A stretch of 64,000 bases of DNA from Setomelanomma holmii. Its lineage: Eukaryota > Ascomycota > Dothideomycetes > Pleosporales > Phaeosphaeriaceae. Under the pieces are notes generated by a model. That model worked only from the letters and a program-made list of their open reading frames with translations, made no database searches and was not told the DNA's origin. A program made the translations under genes and the position numbers. Numbering within the stretch: position 1 is the first letter of the stretch; each line of letters opens with the position of its first letter. Of the stretch, positions 23,974 to 36,264 are shown piece after piece. The stretch covers positions 1-64,000 of the forward strand of contig ML978265.1 in the NCBI GenBank assembly GCA_010015745.1. Reading direction: 5' to 3'.

Positions 23974-24847
23974 ACGCTTTTTAGCTGGCGGAGAGCTCTG
24001 CATGCACTTGCAGTTCTGGATATTGGGTGCACGTGGAACACACAGCGTCCATGCATGACATCGAATACCACATAATGCATTAATACATTAATACATCCAA
24101 TCCTATCACGAAACCCATTCCATCATGTCATGCTCCCAGATAGCAACCAGCAAATAGTGGCCTCTCATCCCTTCCACATTAACCTGCGATCATCGTGCGT
24201 GATTGGCGTGCCTGGCTGTTTCAGAACATCTGAATCCACCGCCACGGTAAGCGGTCAGGGGTTCTCCCCACATCATCAACCACTCAAGCGAAGCCAGCCG
24301 CTGTCTCTTGGGACGTCACTTTGAGCTGGGCTTGCATGCGCTTCTTGGGAAAGGTTGGGAATGAGGAGCTGGAGCTTTTCGACTTTGTACTTCTTCTTTT
24401 GTATCTTCTCGATCTTTCCTGGTTGAGACGTTGGAGGTTGCTGACGTTTGCATCTCTGCCGTGGTTTCTCGGGACGATCTTCGACGCTTCGTATCCTGGA
24501 CGGACTGCGCGTACGCTCTTTCGTCGCGAGCGACGTTGCAATTCGTATCTTCAGTTCTTGTATTTTGACTTTCCGTTTCTTCCTTGGTTAATTTGGGCTT
24601 GAACAGTCTCAATCGCAGCATCGCGCGACCGGACCGCCGCGGCCTTTCATCTCGATCTCGAATAACAGCGACTGAGCCTGCATACCAGTCGCGCCAGATT
24701 TTGGAGCCATTGGTACTCTTTTCATTGCTCGGAACCCATAATTATACGGAAGGGGGGCAGAGCGATAGCAGAAGGACACGAAAGAGGCGTTGATCCGCTC
24801 CTGCTGCGCTGTTGGGTTGCAAAGGATCGTTGTTGTAGCTCGATATA
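23974..24847. other. Gene-free stretch, 874 bp
   Basis: 3' flank of CCZ1, with an AT-rich ATTAATACATTAATACATC segment near 24078-24098 that may belong to its polyadenylation region, and then the promoter of the protease gene. No coding region supported. Confidence 0.45.
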
Positions 24848-26396
24848 ATGCACACCTCGCTACCACCATGGCTAGCATTATCAGCATTATTTCTACCTAC
24901 TGTTTCGGCATTTTATCCCTACCACTATGGCGGCGATAGCACGACCTCGAACTCCCGCCGAACGTTACCACCCGCCACAGATCGAAACGCTCGCTCGAAT
25001 TCGATAACCCTACCACTGCGACGCGTGCCTACACAAAGTCTACATGCACGGCAGAATGCGTATAACATTGTCAACTCAGTTGACCCGAAGCAAGCAAACA
25101 GCGTAGCCATTGATCAGGATGGAGGGGATTTGAGCTACATGGTTGCTGTGACAATAGGGGATAGCAAGGAGGAGTATCACTTGTTGCTGGATTCAGCAGC
25201 GAGTAATACGTGGATCATGGGACAAGATTGTAGTACTGAGGCGTGCAAGACGCATAACACATTTGGCAAAGGGGACTCGAGCACACTGAAGGTATGCCGT
25301 CCTCTGGATATGGTCAAGAAGCGGCAACATGCTAATACGATTGTAGACACAATCTACTCCCTTCAGCGTAAGTTATGGGACAGGTTCTGTCTCAGGAACG
25401 CTCGCGTCTGACACGCTTCACATCGGACCGCTTTCTCCTGTGCTCACATTCGGCCTCGCAACAACAGTCTCGTCAGAATTCAGCTCTTATCCTATGGACG
25501 GTATCCTCGGCATTGGCCGTGGCGCGAAGACGGACGGCAGTATCAACGCCCCACAAGTCATGGACGTCTTGTCAAGCAATAACCTTATAGGCGCGAAGCT
25601 ATACGGGATCCATCTGAGCCGCGGAACCAGCGTGAACGACGGAGAGCTCAACCTCGGTGAAGTGAACAAGGACAGATTCAGCGGCGACATCAACTGGAGC
25701 GATGTCGTCGACAACGACACAGGGTTCTGGGAAATCAAAATCGACGACGCTGGTGTAGATGGCAAGACACTCGGTATCTCTGGCCGCACCGCCATAATCG
25801 ACACAGGTACTTCATTCATACTCATGCCTGAACCCGACGCTGTAAAGATCCACCAACAGATCCAGGGTTACAAGCAAGACGGCGAGACATTCAGCGTGCC
25901 ATGCGGCACCTCTTCCGTCGTCCAATTCGTCTTCAACAAGCAAAGCTACAACATTTCCACCGCAGACTGGAGAGGCGGCAAACTCGATTCCGGGCTGTGT
26001 CGAAGTAATATCATCGGACGCCAGACGTTCAAGGACACGCAGTGGTTAGTCGGCGATGTGTTCCTGAAGAACGTGTACTCTGTGTTCGACTTTGATAAGA
26101 AGAGAGTTGGATGGGGTGTTAAGAGCGCGGGGGGCACGACGGGGTCTTCGAGTACAGGTGCGTCGTCGACGGGGAGTCCGAAAGCGTCGGGCACGGCGAG
26201 TGGTAATGCGGTTTCAGCGACGAGTGGATCGGCGAGGGCTTCGACGACGGCGTCGGCGAATGCAAATGCCAATCCTACTACTGCGGCGGAGAGCCAGCCG
26301 CAAGGGCAAGGAGGCTCTCAGGGTGGAGTTGCTGGGCGGGCTGAGGCTTCGGTGCTCATGCTTCTGGTTGGAGCTTTCGTTTCTCTGTGTATATAA
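24848..26396 (+). CDS. Secreted pepsin-type aspartic protease with GPI-anchor-like tail, 497 aa
   Basis: Exons 24848-25291 and 25347-26396, 55-bp phase-0 intron. A signal peptide is evident (MHTSLPPWLALSALFLPTVS). A propeptide of about 70 residues, ending near LHARQNAYNI, precedes the A1 peptidase domain. The first active-site Asp is D115 in LLDSAASNTW, the DSA variant usual in one fungal group; the second is D300 in IIDTGTSFIL. The flap tyrosine lies in VSYGTGSVSG. The C-terminus is a long Ser/Thr/Gly/Ala-rich region (residues about 400-475) followed by a hydrophobic end (ASVLMLLVGAFVSLCI), the pattern of a GPI-anchored wall or membrane protease (yapsin-like or Aspergillus CtsD-like). It acts outside the cell at acidic pH. 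Confidence 0.92.
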
Positions 26397-26960
26397 GAAT
26401 GGATCTAGGAGTTGCTCAAAAGCATAAGTAGCATGGCGTTTCTTGGATAGGGAGCATTATGGCATCTGGACGTTGGCATGGGCATAGGAATCTGGTACCG
26501 TTGGCACTAGGCCTGGCTTCAGTATTTAGCTTAAGCAAAGCATAGCATAGTATCCCAATGCACATCGCATTTGTCCACCATCAAACACGCACTTTAACAA
26601 AATACCTTGTGCTCTTGTCGAAAGTATCAAGGAAACAATGCTCTTTTCGGGAGTGTGTATATCATGCAGATCATGCAGAGAAATCTGTACACAGGTGTAT
26701 ACCTTGCATAGCACTTGACATCACCAAAGACGATAAATGTAAGCACCCTCCTCGGCGAAACACATAACACCCCATCCATCAATCAGAGTGTTTCGATTCG
26801 GAAGAATTTCAGTGTAGCTTCATGCCTAATCGTGTACCCAAGGACGATAAGCTTTTATAGACTCACCTCGAATTAGAATCAATACATACATCACAAATGC
26901 TACACATCTTCACGACAATCCTCATCCTTCGCGTCAACTACCGATCTGACTCGTCTCCAC
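26397..26960. other. Gene-free stretch
   Basis: 3' flank of the aspartic protease gene. No supported coding region. Confidence 0.45.
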
Positions 26961-27361
26961 TTACCGGTCCAGTAGCTGCAGGAGCGGGGCGGCTGCTCGG
27001 AACCGCCGTGGCGGATTTGACGCACGAGCTTGAGAAGAGCGAATGCCAGGGCGGTGGAGTCTGTCAGTACGTTGGCCGCGTGTCGTTGCGCGGTGGTTGA
27101 GTTGGTATACCGATGTTACGAAGAAGATATGCATGGGGACATTGATCAAACCGTCGTTTAGCAGTGAAATGTGGCTGAGGACATTGGAGTTCCAAGAGAA
27201 CAACATGCAGGGGCGTGAACATGAGCAATTGATACTGATGGAGCGACTGTGAGTCTCGGCGCACGCAAGCAAAATAAGCACATTATTAGAAAGATCCTAC
27301 CATTGCTGAACCCGATAGCTGCACAATCTCGACCACACGCTCTCTGAAAATAACCCCATCA
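26961..27361 (-). CDS. Possible small minus-strand gene (weak)
   Basis: A minus-strand open frame ends at 26961. Its last part can also be read after removing a candidate intron at about 27064-27112 (GTATAC donor, ACTGACAG end), giving residues such as STALAFALLKLVRQIRHGG in one frame or SATAVPSSRPAPAATGPVSG in another. An upstream ATG at 27361 can be joined through a candidate intron with CTAAT and TCACAG signals near 27247-27301. Several splice models are equally good and no family is recognised. It may be a short or degraded gene, or non-coding sequence. Confidence 0.2.
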
Positions 27362-27629
27362 TGATCTGCCCCCAAGATGATTGATGTACGGCCCAATACA
27401 AAATCCAGCGCAGATAACGCCTCGTATGACTACCAGAGAAGAGGCTCGAAATAGCCACGATAGGTCAAATCTTTCTCCCCTCTTTCCGGCCATTCACATG
27501 GTAGCTCCATCTCCGGGAGGACAGCACACCCACAACGCTCCAGTCGCCGCCACAGTGTTGGTCTTGTCCAGGGTCAACATCGCGCGGTTGCGGCGGCTCC
27601 GGTCTATTCACACATGACCCGGACAACGT

Positions 27630-28519
27630 CTACAAGATCAAGCACTTCTTCGACTTCTTCTCTTTCCGGGTGAGCAGGGCAGCTCGTGTGGCGTGCTCGA
27701 AAACCTCCCGGACACCCTCGTTCGTCTTTGCGGAGCACTCCAGGTACTTCTGGGCACCAATCTTCTTGCGGACATCCTCGGCCTGGAACGTGTTAGTGAT
27801 ATGCTTATTCGAGGATGCCACAAATACTGACCTGCTCGGGAGTTACAGGCTTCTGGGAAGTCTTGTGTAGCTCCTCAATTGTCTTCTGGTCGAAGCGCAG
27901 ATCCTTCTTGCAGCCGACCAGGATGATGGGGAGACCCTGGCAAAAGTGCAACACTTCGGAGATCCACTGTGCCATTGTTAGTGCGCCGTCATATGACCGT
28001 TGAGCACGTTGGGCCTTACCTTCTCCTGCACATTGTCGAGCGAATCGGGCGAATCGATGGCGAAGCAAATCAAGATAACGTGCGAGTCGGGGTATGAAAG
28101 TGGGCGGAGACGGTCGTAATCTTCCTGGCCAGCAGTATCCCAAAGGGCGAGCTCCACGTGTTTGCCATCAACCTCGACATCGGCGACGTAGTTCTCGAAG
28201 ACGGTGGGGACATAGACCTAGTGAGACAAGCTCGTCAGTTTGTGATCAACGAGGAGTGCGTGCGTGTGTGCTGTTGCGACGGAGGCGCAGGCCTGCTAGG
28301 CTGACGCAGCTCAGGGATAGAGGCGAGAGGCGCGGCTGAACTGACCTCAGGGAAGGTGCCCTTGGAGAAGACACTGCACACGTTGTGTTAGCCGCTGGCC
28401 TCATTTGGTGCGAAAATGATGTCTGCGATGAGCTTCGAGATCAGTACGTACATGAGCAGACAGGTCTTTCCACAAGCGCCGTCACCGACAATAACGAGCT
28501 TTCGACGAATCTCGGCCAT
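27630..28519 (-). CDS. RHO1: Rho-type small GTPase RHO1, 193 aa
   Basis: Five exons: 28519-28452, 28373-28346, 28217-28020, 27966-27832 and 27782-27630. The third intron boundary follows a 28-nt micro-exon; introns are 78, 128, 53 and 49 bp. All GTPase motifs are present: P-loop GDGACGKT, switch I VYVPTVFENYV, switch II DTAGQEDYDRLRPLSYPD, base-binding GCKKDLR, and ECSAKT. The C-terminus KKSKKCLIL is a polybasic region plus a CAAX box (CLIL), predicting geranylgeranylation and plasma-membrane targeting. Length equals fungal Rho1. The protein controls glucan synthase, protein kinase C and actin polarity. Position and number of introns are as usual for filamentous ascomycete Rho genes. Confidence 0.96.
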
Positions 28520-30332
28520 GGTGTAGAGTGGCGGTGTTGTGTGTGCGGTGAGTGAAGCGGATCAGGGAGCTGTTGCAAGAACAGAAGGTTAGCTTGAGGT
28601 GGAAGATGTTGGGTGTTGAAGTAGCTGGTGAGGAGGACGGAGAGACAGGACTAGGCGCTCAGTGCGCGGCTGGGCTCGTGCCTGAGAGGCTGAGCTGTCC
28701 GAACGTGGCACAAGGGCAGAGCGGTGGCGGTGCTCACGTACCGAGTGATGCAATCGAACCAGGAGCTTGCGACGGCGCGAGTGAAGGGGCAGAGACTTTG
28801 TTTTTGGCTTGTGGTGGAAGTGTGGGCGGTGATGTTGCTGGAGAGGAGGAAGTAACTGCACGGCGAGACAATGCGGCTAGCGCCTCTCAAACCACCTGGG
28901 CAACACACAAGATAGCGATAAAGCCATCCATGCACCCACCGCTCCTCATGTGATTGACACGCCTCCAAGCCCGCTCTATCTTTGCGCGCAGCAGCGCTCT
29001 GCCCGTGTCTCTCTCCTGCAGAACAGCCAGCAGCAGGCCCTGACTGTTTGCCCGTTGGCACCGGCTACTCTCGCCGTGCGTTCATACAGGGTTGCGCGTT
29101 CGTCATGGCAGAGCCAGGGCAATCACCGTTTCAGCACCAGGTTTGGTGTGCCGTCCGCCAATATCCAAGGCCTAGCCCACGGAGTCATTCGCCTTAACCT
29201 TTGGCATTGTGTGCGACATTGCTTGCTGTCGCTGCAGCGCAAGCACACGGCTGGCCTCAGCTGGGCATGCATGTTCAACCGTCTCAGAACAGACGGATGC
29301 CTGCTGGCTTGTCGTCCTATCGGCATCCTGATGCCTGCAATCATGACATAAGTTCCACCGGCCAGGCTAGCCATAGTTCAATACGCCTCTTTGTACTCTA
29401 CAACCGCAGGCCTCCCCCGCAATGAACGCATCGCCTCGGCTCGCGAACCGTCGGTCACTCACTGCTTGGCGTGTTGCTCGTGTAGTGACACCAGCTCGTT
29501 CATGCGGATAGAAGGTAGTCTGCGAGTGCACATCTCTATACATCCTTCATGTGGTCTTGACGGCGTTGCAATGTCGCAATTGACGTACACCGCCATATCG
29601 ACTCCGAGACTAACATCAAGTAGCAGCATTGGCGAACAGAGAAAGACTAAGCTGGTATATCACGCAAGTCTAGCAACGGTTGAGCTGAGTACTTGGTGCT
29701 TTGAATGTTTCCACAGTAGGGTTTCCGCAGCCTCTTGAAAGCATATGCAAAACATGAGATGTAAGGTCAGACTTAAGTCACCGGGAAGAAGTGGCCAACT
29801 AGTCACGAGCTTGACGCTTATCTCCGCCCTCACCCATAACTCCGTGACAATGCCTTTGGAGTCAAGTATGTATGTATTTTGCCAAGGCTCACTTGCTGTT
29901 GCTCTTGGAAAGCACGACGAAGGTTAGTAGCTTAGTAGGACGCGAAAGATATCGCGAGGCTTAAGATACTAAACCAATAGAAATACATTGCAACATTATT
30001 AAAGTTGTGGAAATTGTGTGCACTGGCGAGTACCTATCTCAGGCATCCGAGTGGATTTCAAATGTGTACATATTTCCTGTTCCTTTCCTTTCGACACGTT
30101 TCGAAGTTCTGTGGGACGTGTGAACTGGTGAATAGGCGCGCTGCAGGGAGCGGAGTGGGGCTATCCCGCCGCTGCTCGAGCTCTCGACTAGGCTACCAGT
30201 GACCTCACGTTCCGTGGTCCGCAATCACGAAAGCAGCACTTTCCGCTCTCACTCGCTCTTTCATCTGCCTTCCGCCTCTACACTGATACATCTCCCTACC
30301 CACCCTTCTTCCTCAACCACCAACCGCTCAAC
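28520..30332. other. Gene-free stretch, 1.8 kb, divergent promoter
   Basis: Between RHO1 (minus) and UFD2 (plus). It is long for this part of the window. The first several hundred bases probably hold the promoter and leader of RHO1. Open frames up to 136 codons exist but are overlapping and low in coding character. Confidence 0.45.
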
Positions 30333-33300
30333 ATGGCGGACGAGCAAGAGCAACCACCCCCACCGCCGCCACAAGACATGGATCCCGAGAAGGTACACGA
30401 GCTTTCACACCGTCCGCCGAAACGAAAAGCTGACGAAGATGTCGCCCAGATCCGCGCAAAGCGCCTCGCAAAGCTCAGCGGTCCCGCCAACACGGCTGGA
30501 GCATCACAACCCTCGTCAACAGGCCCATCAGCTCCCACGTCGGGCACTTCGACACCAAAGCCAGATGCGCCAGCCCAAATACCAACGCCCAAGCCGCAGA
30601 CTACAAAATCGCCCAATCCCTTCTCACAGCTAGGCATGAAATCCGAGGACGCGCCAAAGCCCCGGATAAACATCAAGTCGAAGCCCGCACAGTCCTCGAG
30701 CAGTGGCGCATCGCCGCAGCCTTCCTCCAAGTCTGTCGACAACAGCACAGAAGCATGGCAAGATCGCACAATTAGCGGCGTCTTCCGTATCACTCTCGAC
30801 CCAAATCGCACTCAAGATACACATGGCCACAAACTGTACTTCGCCGCGGCAACGAAGGGCGATCTAGAAGATGGAGGAGCGCCACTTCGGTTCACGACAG
30901 ACATGCTGGACTCGGTGATCCTAGAGTCAGCATCAAGCCACACCCATGGATCTGCGCTGGAGTATCTGCTGGGCTGCTGGAAGCGCGTGTCGAAGCTGTT
31001 CAAGAGCCACGCGACCAAGAGCGACCCAAAGCACGAGATCACTAAGGAGGTTCGTCGACAGTGTTTCAACTACGCCATCTTTGCGGTGACTATGCCAGAC
31101 TTTTTTGGGGAGGAAGCTCCTGCGACGAACGCCCTTGCCGACCACCTACTCCTCGGACCGGATGACGACCGCGGCATCTGCTACGACTTCCTCACAGAAG
31201 CCAGCCTCCGCCTGAGCGAAGATGACAGCGTCAAGGAGGCTTTGGTGGGAGCCATGGAGGATTTGAGCCGCAGACTGGCTAAGATCTCCATGAACGGGGA
31301 TTACAGGCCGTACATGCTGATGCTCAGGGTCTTCATTCGCTTCCCACCTCTAGTCACTGCTCTGGCCCAGTCTGAGACTTTCCTGCCGGCCGATGTAGAA
31401 GCTCAACAGATCGAGACCCACACCTTTTTGGGTCCGTTCTTCCGTCTCTCACCCATGCAGGGCGACGTTGCGATGAACTATTTTGCTGGATCTGCAGCTC
31501 AAGAAAAAGCTCTCATCGCAAATGCGCAGCGAGCACTACGCATGACTCTCCAAACCCACCAGGATGAATTGCTCGATATCACAAATGCTTTCATCAAGAA
31601 CAAGGAGTCGCGAGAGACCATGCTCAACTGGTTCGCACTAACCGTAAACAAAAACCACAAGAGGCGGGCATTACAGGTGGACTACAAGACTGTCTCATCC
31701 GATGCCTTCATGGTCAACGTGACTGTCATTCTTGATCGCCTATGTGAGCCTTTCATGGACGCGTCTTTCTCGAAAATAGACCGCATCGAGGTCGATTACC
31801 TACGGCGGTCGCCTCGCGTTGACATCAAGGATGAAACCAAGATCAACGCTGATGACCAGGCATCGGAGGAATTCTACAGCAACTCAGCGAGCGGAACAAA
31901 TAACTTCATTAGCGAGGTCTTCTTCCTCACAGTAGCCGCTCATCACTATGGAACAGAGGCCGCCAATTCCAAGCTGTCTAATCTGCAGAAGGACGTCAAG
32001 TGGCTGCAAAAGGAGCTGGTCAAGATGGAGACCGAGCGACATAAGTATGCAACGAACCCAATGCAGCTCGCAATCTTCGACAACCATGTCAAGAAAGTCA
32101 AAGACCAGATTGAGCGCGGCCAGTGCACAATACTAGCTATACAAGGTGTTCTACTTGATGAGACCACACAGGCACGCTCCATGCAGCTTATGCGATATGT
32201 TATTGTCTGGTTGCTGCGACTCGCATCTCCTGGAACCAATTTTCCGAAGCAGGAACTACAATTGCCGCTCTCCACCCAGCAGTCCACAGCATTCAAGTGC
32301 CTTCCGGAGTACTTCGTGGAGGACATTGTCGGCAACACCAAGTTCATCACCAGGTGGATGCCACACATTGTCACCTCCACCCAGTGCGAAGAGCTTGTCA
32401 AGATCTGCATTACTTTCTTGCGGAGCTCTGAATACATCAAGAACCCATACCTCAAGTCTGGCCTCGTCACCATCCTATTCCATGGCGTTTGGGGCATTCC
32501 AGGTCGGCCTAAGGGCGTGCTAGGTGATACACTATTCGCCCACGACTTCGCGACGAAGCACTTATTACACGCGCTCATGAAATTCTACATCGAGTGCGAG
32601 AGCACTGGCGCCCACACTCAGTTCTACGACAAGTTTAACATCCGCTACGAGATTTTCCAGGTCATCAAATGCATATGGCCGAACACCATCTACCGGGAGA
32701 ATCTCGCGACAGAAGCACGGTACGTCTCAACTCTTACGTTCGATACAGAATGTAGTCGCTCACTTTCTTAGGGTCAACCTTGACTTCTTCGTTCAGTTCG
32801 TCAATCTTCTCTTGAACGATGTCACCTTCGTGCTGGACGAATCTTTCACCGCCTTCAAAGACATTCACGAGGTTTCGAGGCTTCTAGAAGAACCACCTTC
32901 CGACATGGACCAGAACACACGGCAAGAGAACGAGGAGAAGCTTTCTGCAGCCCAAGGCAAGGCCAAGAGCTACATGCAGCTCACCAACGAGACGGTGGCC
33001 ATGCTAAAGCTTTTCACTGAAGCACTCGCTGATTCATTTACCAAGAAGGAAGTTGTTGTTCGATTAGCGCATATGCTTGACTACAACCTTGAAGCGCTGG
33101 TCGGTCCAAAGAAAGCTAACCTCAAGGTTAAGAACTCCGAGGAATATGGCTGGAATCCACGGCAGATGTTAGCTGAGGTTACCGACGTTTATCTCAACCT
33201 CCAAGTCAAACAGTCCTTTATCAATGCTGTAGCGACCGATGGACGATCTTACAAACCGGAGTACTGGAATGAGGCCTACAAGATCTTGGCGAAATGGGCA

Positions 33301-33681
33301 CTGAAGAGCCCCGAGCAGCTCCGTGAATGGGAGCAGATGGCCGCCCATATCCACACCGCCAAAGAGCAGGCCGATTTAGAGGAAGCTGATCTTGGAGAAA
33401 TTCCTGAAGCTTACGAGGACCCACTTATGGCAACGCTCATGGAGGATCCGGTCACCTTGCCCATCAGCAAGCAAGTGGTTGACCGGAGCACCATTCAGAG
33501 CCACTTGCTCAGTGATCCACACGATCCCTTCAACCGTACACCGCTCAAAATTGAGGACGTGATTCCCAATGACGCGCTGAAAGAGGAAATCGCAAACTGG
33601 AAAGCCAACCTGCTCGCCCAGAAGATGGCAGAGCGAAGTGCCGCGGCTGCACCCGCCGGTGAGCCGATGGACACATCTTAG
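30333..33681 (+). CDS. UFD2: Ubiquitin conjugation factor E4 (UFD2), 1098 aa
   Basis: Exons 30333-32719 and 32772-33681, 52-bp intron joining ENLATEAR to VNLDFFVQF. The N-terminal 150 residues are polar and disordered (six prolines at the start, PPKRKADEDVAQIRAKRLAK). The E4 core covers about residues 190-980 (PFMDASFSKIDRIEVDYLRR, KFITRWMPHIVTS, VNLLLNDVTFVLDESFTAFK). The C-terminal U-box is at about 1008-1074 (YEDPLMATLMEDPVTLPIS, DRSTIQSHLLSDPHDPFNRT). UFD2 extends ubiquitin chains with Cdc48 in the ubiquitin-fusion and ER-associated degradation pathways. Full length for the family. Confidence 0.96.
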
Positions 33682-33946
33682 TTGTGTCCTCAGGCAATTG
33701 CATGCATTCTAGGCGTTAAGGAAATTTGGAGGATTGTGCATTGTTACACGATACGATCGCGTCCAGATAGAAGGACATCATAGGCATTATGGGGAGGATG
33801 CCTTAGTTGCGCGCTCGTTCAGAGCGTCGCAGCACGACGAATTGCATGCTCCATGAGCTTCATAATACGCCTAGTGCTCTTTTGTGAGGTGTCATTATCA
33901 TACAATCTTTTAGACCATAGGGAGTATCAGCGGATGGTGCTCCACG

Positions 33947-34347
33947 TCACGCTTTCTTCTCTTCCTTTTCCCGCTTTCCAAAAGTGTAGGCAAGACCACA
34001 TCCTACAATGTTGACTGCACAAAGTGCTAACGAGCCTCCCCGTACCACTCCTCTGACAGTAAACTTATTCTTGATACCCTACGCCAGCTTAGCTTGTGTA
34101 CAGCAAAGAATGCAAAGAATGCAAAGAATGAATGACTGACCTGTCTTCTTCTCAGTGCCAGTAAAGCATACAGTCCACTCCACGCGGCCGTTACGCCAGC
34201 GGCATCACTTTTATAGCCACTCAGGTTCAGGTAGGATGAGAAGAGTAGGATTGGCGGAAAGAGCATAGGAAGAGGCTGGAAAGGTCGAGCATGTTGAGCT
34301 GTGATCAAGGTTGCGAGAAGTGTCGGCGGCACAGAGTTCTCTGCCAT
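33947..34347 (-). CDS. Small mitochondrial membrane protein, AIM19-like, 112 aa
   Basis: Exons 34347-34141 and 34078-33947 on the minus strand; 62-bp phase-0 intron that contains three tandem copies of an AAAGAATGC unit. The product has hydrophobic segments LPMLFPPILLFSSYLNLSG and VTAAWSGLYALLALRRR, then, after splicing, VRGVVRGGSLALCAVNIVGC and GLAYTFGKREKEEKKA. Small size, two or more membrane spans and the motif around SGYKSDAAGVTAAWSGLY fit the fungal AIM19 family, named after a yeast screen for altered inheritance of mitochondria. The family call is from memory of the motif. It is convergent with UFD2 and divergent from the J-protein gene. Confidence 0.7.
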
Positions 34348-34866
34348 TCGTTAGTATCTTTTCACTGATATATCGAGCATCCAGGGCCTGCAAGCAGGCA
34401 CGTGAGAACGCATAACAAGTTGCATGAAGTCACCTGGTGAACGTACCTCCCCAGTCTCGCAGCGATTGGAGCGCCGATTGTTTTGCGGGTTCTGTCGCCA
34501 TGTTGTACTTCCTGCGCCAATTACTGTATGTGGTAGGAGAATGATAGAGGAGACTGCAGGGACCTTGTGCGCAAGCAATGAATTGAGACATGAGTTCCAT
34601 GACGTCCTAAGCGCGGCGGCTCGTGCGATCCCTGCTGGGTATGCGCTTGTGGAAACTGGCCTCGACTTCCAGAAGCCGACCCTAATCAGAACTCCACAAT
34701 TCGCCCGTCCACCCACCTCTCCGCCATCTTTCGCCCGCAGTAGTCACGCATTATCGACCAGCGCCTTTGGTGAAGGATTCAGATCGAGCGCCTGTACCAG
34801 TCTTGCGCTGCCCGCGCGGCGCCTAATCTCTCGGCGACCCCTCTCTAAACACATACCTTCACAACC
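34348..34866. other. Divergent intergenic region
   Basis: Between the AIM19-like gene and the J-protein gene. The long plus-strand open frame here (34424-34981) overlaps the real J-protein start in another frame and is not supported as a gene. Confidence 0.5.
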
Positions 34867-35990
34867 ATGTCTGGCAAAGCAAGCGGATCACAAGCGCAAC
34901 CGAATGGCGACGCAAAGAATCGCCAGCATCATGACGGCAGTTCTGGCCGGGCCTTCACAGTCGAGCAAAAGGCGGCTGTAATACGAATAAAAAAGTGCTT
35001 ACCAACGGCATACTACGAGATCCTGGGGCTGGAATCTGTCAAGACTACGTGTTCGGACGGCGATATCAAGAAGGCCTACAGGAAGCTATCATTGCTCACA
35101 CATCCGGACAAGAACGGCTACGATGGCGCAGATGATGCGTTCAAGCTGGTTAGCAAAGCATTTCAAGTGCTGAGTGATCCAGATAAGAAGAAGAAATTCG
35201 ATGCATATGGCGGAGATCCGGATGCGAGATTCAACCCAGCAGCGGCAGGTGGTGGAGGCGGTGCGAGTCCGTTTAGTGGTGGGGGCTTCCAGAGGGGAGG
35301 TGGATTCCAGGAAGAGATGACACCGGAGGAGCTGTTCAGGCAATTCTTTGGCGGAGCTTTTGGCGGGCCGTTTGGTACGTATAACTGTTGTACTCCGCCG
35401 ACACAATTGGAAAGAAGCAAAAGACTAATGCGCAATTAGGCGGTTTCGACACAGGTCCAGGCTTCGTCTTCAACATTGGCGGAGGTCCTGGGGTGCGCGT
35501 ACACCAGTTTGGCGGCGGCGCACCACGAAGACGTCCTGGGACTGCACAACCACCGGGCAGCGAACAACAACCGTCTCTCTCCTCTACGCTATCGAACCTC
35601 TTACCACTCCTCTTCCTCTTCGTCCTCCCACTACTCTCCTCGCTCTTCAGCTCCTCGTCCACAGCCGCCGGGCCCTCGCTCGTCTTTGAAAATGCGAAAC
35701 ATCCAAACACGAAGGAACGGGTATCTTCGCGCTTTAAAGTGCGCTACTTTGTCGACCCGCGGGACGTACATGAATATAACCCAAAGAAGTGGCGGAAACT
35801 CGACGAAGAGGCAGAGAACCAATACGTACACCAAGTCAATGTACGATGTCAGAATGAGCGTTTCCAGCAAAGGAAATTGATGGAGGATGCGCAAGGGTGG
35901 TTTTATGTTGATCAGGACGCCATGGACCGCGCACGGCATATGGAAATGAAGAATTGTCGGAAGCTGAAAGACATGGGCTTCGCAGTCTAA
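34867..35990 (+). CDS. ER membrane J-protein, HLJ1/DNAJB12-like, 352 aa
   Basis: Exons 34867-35374 and 35440-35990, 65-bp intron joining GGPFG to GFDTGPGF. A J-domain spans residues about 46-115 with the HPD tripeptide at 79-81 (LLTHPDKNGYDGADDAF). A glycine/phenylalanine-rich region follows (SPFSGGGFQRGGGFQ). One membrane span lies at about 220-239 (LSNLLPLLFLFVLPLLSSLF). The C-terminal domain (RFKVRYFVDPRDVHEYNP, WRKLDEEAENQYVHQVNVRC) is DUF1977. This order defines the tail-anchored ER Hsp40s of the HLJ1/DNAJB12/14 group, which recruit cytosolic Hsp70 in ER-associated degradation of membrane proteins. UFD2, another ERAD factor, lies 1.2 kb away, probably by chance. Confidence 0.92.
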
Positions 35991-36264
35991 TGCTAGTAGA
36001 GTCGTTGAATAGAGCTTAATGTTGCATCATGGAAATTTTGAAGGCAATGGAACTGGATATCATGTCAGGCATGGCGTACGGGGCGTTGCGATGCATCGAA
36101 GCTGCAAGAGTAGCAGCTCTTTCTTCATTGGGCGAAGTTATTCTTCCTGATTCATATTCATAATTCGACCTGACGCCGTCCGTCTATCCATGCATATCCA
36201 TGCAGTAAAATACACCCATTTCATGCCAAACATATCATACACTCCTGATTCTCCCCAACTACAT

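Noticed and set aside
32146..32523. 125-codon plus-strand frame inside UFD2 and its minus-strand counterpart 31946-32578
   Set aside because: Shadow frames of the UFD2 E4 core.
34079..34140. Three tandem AAAGAATGC-type units that might be a minisatellite
   Set aside because: Only three copies inside a short intron of the AIM19-like gene; too small to treat as a separate repeat feature.
34424..34981. 185-codon frame upstream of the J-protein gene
   Set aside because: Overlaps the true start of the HLJ1-like gene in a different frame; the J-domain frame is clearly the real one.
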